From Dehalococcoidia bacterium (GTDB taxonomy: Bacteria; Chloroflexota; Dehalococcoidia; SZUA-161; SpSt-899), in NCBI GenBank assembly GCA_023271515.1, contig JALPXQ010000059.1, forward strand, positions 1 to 7,855: DNA of 7,855 nt, given 5' to 3'. Below, piece by piece: positions 6,421-7,855 of the stretch. The notes beneath the pieces are model-generated. The model did no database searches, was not told the origin of the DNA, and worked only from the letters and a program-made list of their open reading frames with translations. Positions within the stretch are counted from its first letter, which is position 1. Every line of letters begins with the position of its first letter. A program made the position numbers and the translations under genes.

Positions 6421-6445
6421 GCGGCGAATCGTTGCCGCTCTTTTG
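6421..6445 (+). terminator. Intrinsic terminator after glnA
   Basis: GCGGCGA (6421-6427) pairs with TTGCCGC (6432-6438), seven pairs with one G-U, around a tetraloop, followed by TCTTTTG (6439-6445). It lies 26 nt past the glnA stop. Confidence 0.7.
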
Positions 6446-6459
6446 TGCAACATGTTGCA
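6446..6459. promoter_or_regulatory. 14-bp perfect palindrome
   Basis: TGCAACATGTTGCA reads the same on both strands and directly follows the glnA terminator. Uninterrupted palindromes of this size often bind dimeric regulators. Nothing here shows which regulator, and no promoter box sits on top of it. Confidence 0.35.
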
Positions 6460-6483
6460 GGACGTCCCACCCTCTAACTGCAC

Positions 6484-6510
6484 GCCCCATGAAATGGTAT
6501 GTCATGGGGC
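6484..6510. repeat. 9-bp perfect inverted repeat
   Basis: GCCCCATGA (6484-6492) and TCATGGGGC (6502-6510) are exact reverse complements with a 9-nt spacer. In RNA this is a stable hairpin with no T-tract. It may be an operator, or the first element of the hairpin-rich region before the ferredoxin gene. Confidence 0.5.
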
Positions 6511-6568
6511 TGGCGACCTCCGGCGAAAAGGCATTGACATCGCAAGAAGGGTGTGTTGTCATAAGTAT

Positions 6569-6648
6569 GCGGTAAACGGTTACCGCTAGCCGTAAGGCAC
6601 CAGGCCTGGAGGGACGGGGTATGCCCTGTAAAGGGGCGAAGCTCCTTT
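6569..6648 (+). other. Four consecutive hairpins in the ferredoxin-gene leader, possible structured RNA
   Basis: Four helices follow in order with little spacing. GCGGTAA/TTACCGC (6569-6575 and 6580-6586) has a 4-nt loop. AGGC/GCCT (6595-6598 and 6604-6607) lies within the palindrome CCAGGCCTGG. ACGGGG/CCCTGT (6614-6619 and 6624-6629) has a 4-nt loop. AAAGGGGC/GCTCCTTT (6630-6637 and 6641-6648) has the 3-nt loop GAA and one G-U. The last two abut and could stack. I do not recognise the class. It could be a cis-regulatory RNA, a small RNA or a small palindromic mobile element. No coding region is seen in 6395-6702. Confidence 0.4.
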
Positions 6649-6675
6649 AAAAATCCCACGCATGACCGCTTTTTA

Positions 6676-6702
6676 GGGGGTTTCAGGGGGAGAATCCCCC
6701 CC
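6676..6702 (+). promoter_or_regulatory. G-tract/C-tract hairpin covering the ferredoxin ribosome-binding site
   Basis: GGGGGA (6686-6691) pairs with TCCCCC (6695-6700) around GAA, and the C-run ends directly at the ATG (6703). The only Shine-Dalgarno-like sequence, GGGGGAG (6686-6692), lies in this helix. A second GGGGG at 6676-6680 could compete for the same C-tract and release the site. Confidence 0.4.
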
Positions 6703-7173
6703 ATGATCCAGATGAAGAGGATTTACATCAAGGAACAGGTTTGCATCGGCTGCCGCCTCTGTGAGGTGTACTGCCAGGTCGGGCACTCACACTCCAGGGA
6801 CATAATCAAGGCATTCAAGAAGGAATCCCCCCGACCGTTGCCGCGTTTGGTGGTTGAGGTAAGTGAGACCCTTTCCTTGGCCGTACAATGCCGCCATTGC
6901 GCTGAAGCCCCCTGTATCCATGCATGCCTTACCGGAGCGCAGCGGAGGGATCCCGAGACCGGGATCGTCACTGTGGATGAGGAGAAGTGTATCGGTTGCT
7001 GGATCTGCATCGCAGTCTGCCCATTTGGTGCGATAAGGCAGGACACATACCGGGGAAGGATCGTCAAATGCGACCTCTGCACAGGGGAGGATATGCCGGT
7101 GTGCGTCGTCAATTGTCCGAACGAAGCGCTGCTATACGCAGAGACCGAAGAGGACGTTCTAGCCCGAAAATGA
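6703..7173 (+). CDS. Four-cluster ferredoxin-like iron-sulfur protein (AorA/HycB/CooF type)
   Basis: The 156-residue electron-transfer protein has 16 cysteines arranged for four [4Fe-4S] clusters: C14/17/20/24, C63/66/71/75, C96/99/102/106 and C123/126/134/138. This is the arrangement of the small electron-transfer subunits of molybdopterin oxidoreductases, hydrogenases and CO dehydrogenase. There is no twin-arginine or other signal peptide and no membrane segment, so it should be cytoplasmic. It could serve the AOR encoded earlier in the window, since AorA-type proteins often accompany AOR, but four other genes and a terminator intervene. ATG 6703 gives the longest product. ATG 6712 (starting MKRIYIKEQ) is also plausible and looks closer to family N-termini. 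The stop overlaps the hisH start (ATGA), so the two are translationally coupled. Confidence 0.9.
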   Translation: MIQMKRIYIKEQVCIGCRLCEVYCQVGHSHSRDIIKAFKKESPRPLPRLVVEVSETLSLAVQCRHCAEAPCIHACLTGAQRRDPETGIVTVDEEKCIGCWICIAVCPFGAIRQDTYRGRIVKCDLCTGEDMPVCVVNCPNEALLYAETEEDVLARK

Positions 7174-7784
7174 TCGCAATAATTGATTATGGCGCCGGCA
7201 ATCTGCGCAGCGTGCTCAATGCTGTCACCAGACTGGGCTGCCAGCCCAGGATAACCACTAGCCCCGATGAGGTGCTCAGTGCCCAGGCAGTTATCCTGCC
7301 CGGTGTTGGCGCTGCCGCTGATACGATGGAAAGTCTTCGGAGACTGGGGTTGGCCGGTCCTATTCGAGAGTTCATCGCCGACGGTCGCCCCTTCTTCGGG
7401 GTGTGTATCGGTCTGCAGGTCCTGTTTACCGGCACCGAAGAGGGAGGATGGCATGAGTGCCTCGGTGCCATTCCAGGACCGGTAAGAAAGCTGCCCTCAG
7501 GGCTGAAGATTCCTCACATGGGGTGGAACCAGGTCAAGCAGCGGGTTTCTCATCCAGTGTTTGGCGGCATACCAGATGGAGCCAACTTCTACTTTGTTCA
7601 TAGCTACTATGTAGAGCCGGATGACGAATCGCTGGTAGCCGGTGAGACTGACTATGGCATTCCTATATGCAGTGTAATTGCTACAGGAAACCTGGTGGCA
7701 ACTCAATTTCACCCCGAAAAGAGCGGGGAGTTCGGACTCAAGATGTATTCTAACTTTTTGAAGATGGCGCTTGCCGAATCCTAA
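7170..7784 (+). CDS. hisH: Imidazole glycerol phosphate synthase, glutaminase subunit HisH
   Basis: HisH is a class I glutamine amidotransferase that hydrolyses glutamine and passes ammonia to HisF, which makes imidazole glycerol phosphate and AICAR in histidine synthesis. The 204 residues are the normal length. The N-terminus MIAIIDYGAGNLRSV is typical. PGVG (44-47) forms the oxyanion region, the nucleophile is C79 in FFGVCIGLQVLF, and H181 and E183 in QFHPEKSG complete the triad. PHMGWN (115-120) and NFYFVHSYYV (139-148) are also characteristic. The start ATG at 7170 overlaps the ferredoxin stop. No strong Shine-Dalgarno precedes it, which suggests coupling. An upstream in-frame ATG at 6987 would put 61 unrelated residues on top of the ferredoxin frame. 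hisA or hisF is not in the 71 nt that remain. Confidence 0.96.
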   Translation: MIAIIDYGAGNLRSVLNAVTRLGCQPRITTSPDEVLSAQAVILPGVGAAADTMESLRRLGLAGPIREFIADGRPFFGVCIGLQVLFTGTEEGGWHECLGAIPGPVRKLPSGLKIPHMGWNQVKQRVSHPVFGGIPDGANFYFVHSYYVEPDDESLVAGETDYGIPICSVIATGNLVATQFHPEKSGEFGLKMYSNFLKMALAES

Positions 7785-7803
7785 ATCGCGAGAGAACACG
7801 TGG

Positions 7804-7825
7804 GGGAGGATGTCCCTGTCCTCCC
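7804..7825 (+). repeat. Hairpin after hisH
   Basis: GGGAGGA (7804-7810) and TCCTCCC (7819-7825) are perfect complements with an 8-nt loop, 20 nt past the hisH stop. There is no T-run after it, so it is not a clear intrinsic terminator. It might be a regulatory or processing hairpin ahead of the next gene. Confidence 0.4.
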
Positions 7826-7855
7826 GGTTGGGCCGACACAGAGGGCGGCCACTAC

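Noticed and set aside
6534..6539. Perfect TTGACA as a -35 box for the ferredoxin gene
   Set aside because: No acceptable -10 hexamer occurs 16-19 nt downstream, so the promoter cannot be supported.
6987..7169. N-terminal extension of HisH by 61 residues
   Set aside because: The extension lies wholly inside the ferredoxin gene in another frame, and HisH is full length from 7170.

Overview
The window looks like chromosomal DNA of an anaerobic bacterium. The type I-alpha glutamine synthetase, the AOR/sulfur-carrier gene set and the general protein flavour suggest Chloroflexota (Dehalococcoidia-like). That assignment rests on remembered family resemblance, not on a search. The DNA is moderately GC-rich. 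All intact genes lie on the + strand. The only minus-strand candidate is a broken gene at the left edge.

Layout. Positions 36-333 hold a frameshifted minus-strand remnant resembling a lipoprotein-processing membrane enzyme (Lgt or LspA). Three GTTAGCAA repeats spaced 11 nt apart, a promoter, tRNA-Leu(UAA) and a short terminator follow (333-517). A textbook promoter (606-634) then starts a structured leader of about 225 nt ahead of a tungsten/molybdopterin aldehyde ferredoxin oxidoreductase gene (868-2613), which is closed by a strong intrinsic terminator. A second promoter overlaps that terminator. It drives a MoaD/ThiS-type sulfur carrier (2736-2978), a ThiF/MoeB-type E1 enzyme (3106-3951) and trpS (3971-4939). 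Next come glnA with its own promoter (5054-6394), an intrinsic terminator and a 300-nt intergenic region packed with inverted repeats. The window ends with a four-cluster ferredoxin gene (6703-7173) that overlaps hisH (7170-7784).

How the genes fit together. AOR needs a pterin dithiolene cofactor. The MoaD-like carrier and its adenylating E1 partner are the type of pair that supplies the dithiolene sulfur. The ferredoxin could carry AOR electrons, although it is separated from AOR by trpS and glnA. trpS, glnA and hisH are housekeeping genes of translation, nitrogen assimilation and histidine synthesis.

I see no phage, CRISPR, defence or secretion system. The most interesting non-coding material is the AOR leader (a possible Moco/Tuco riboswitch), the tandem hairpins at 6569-6648, and the G-tract/C-tract hairpin over the ferredoxin start.
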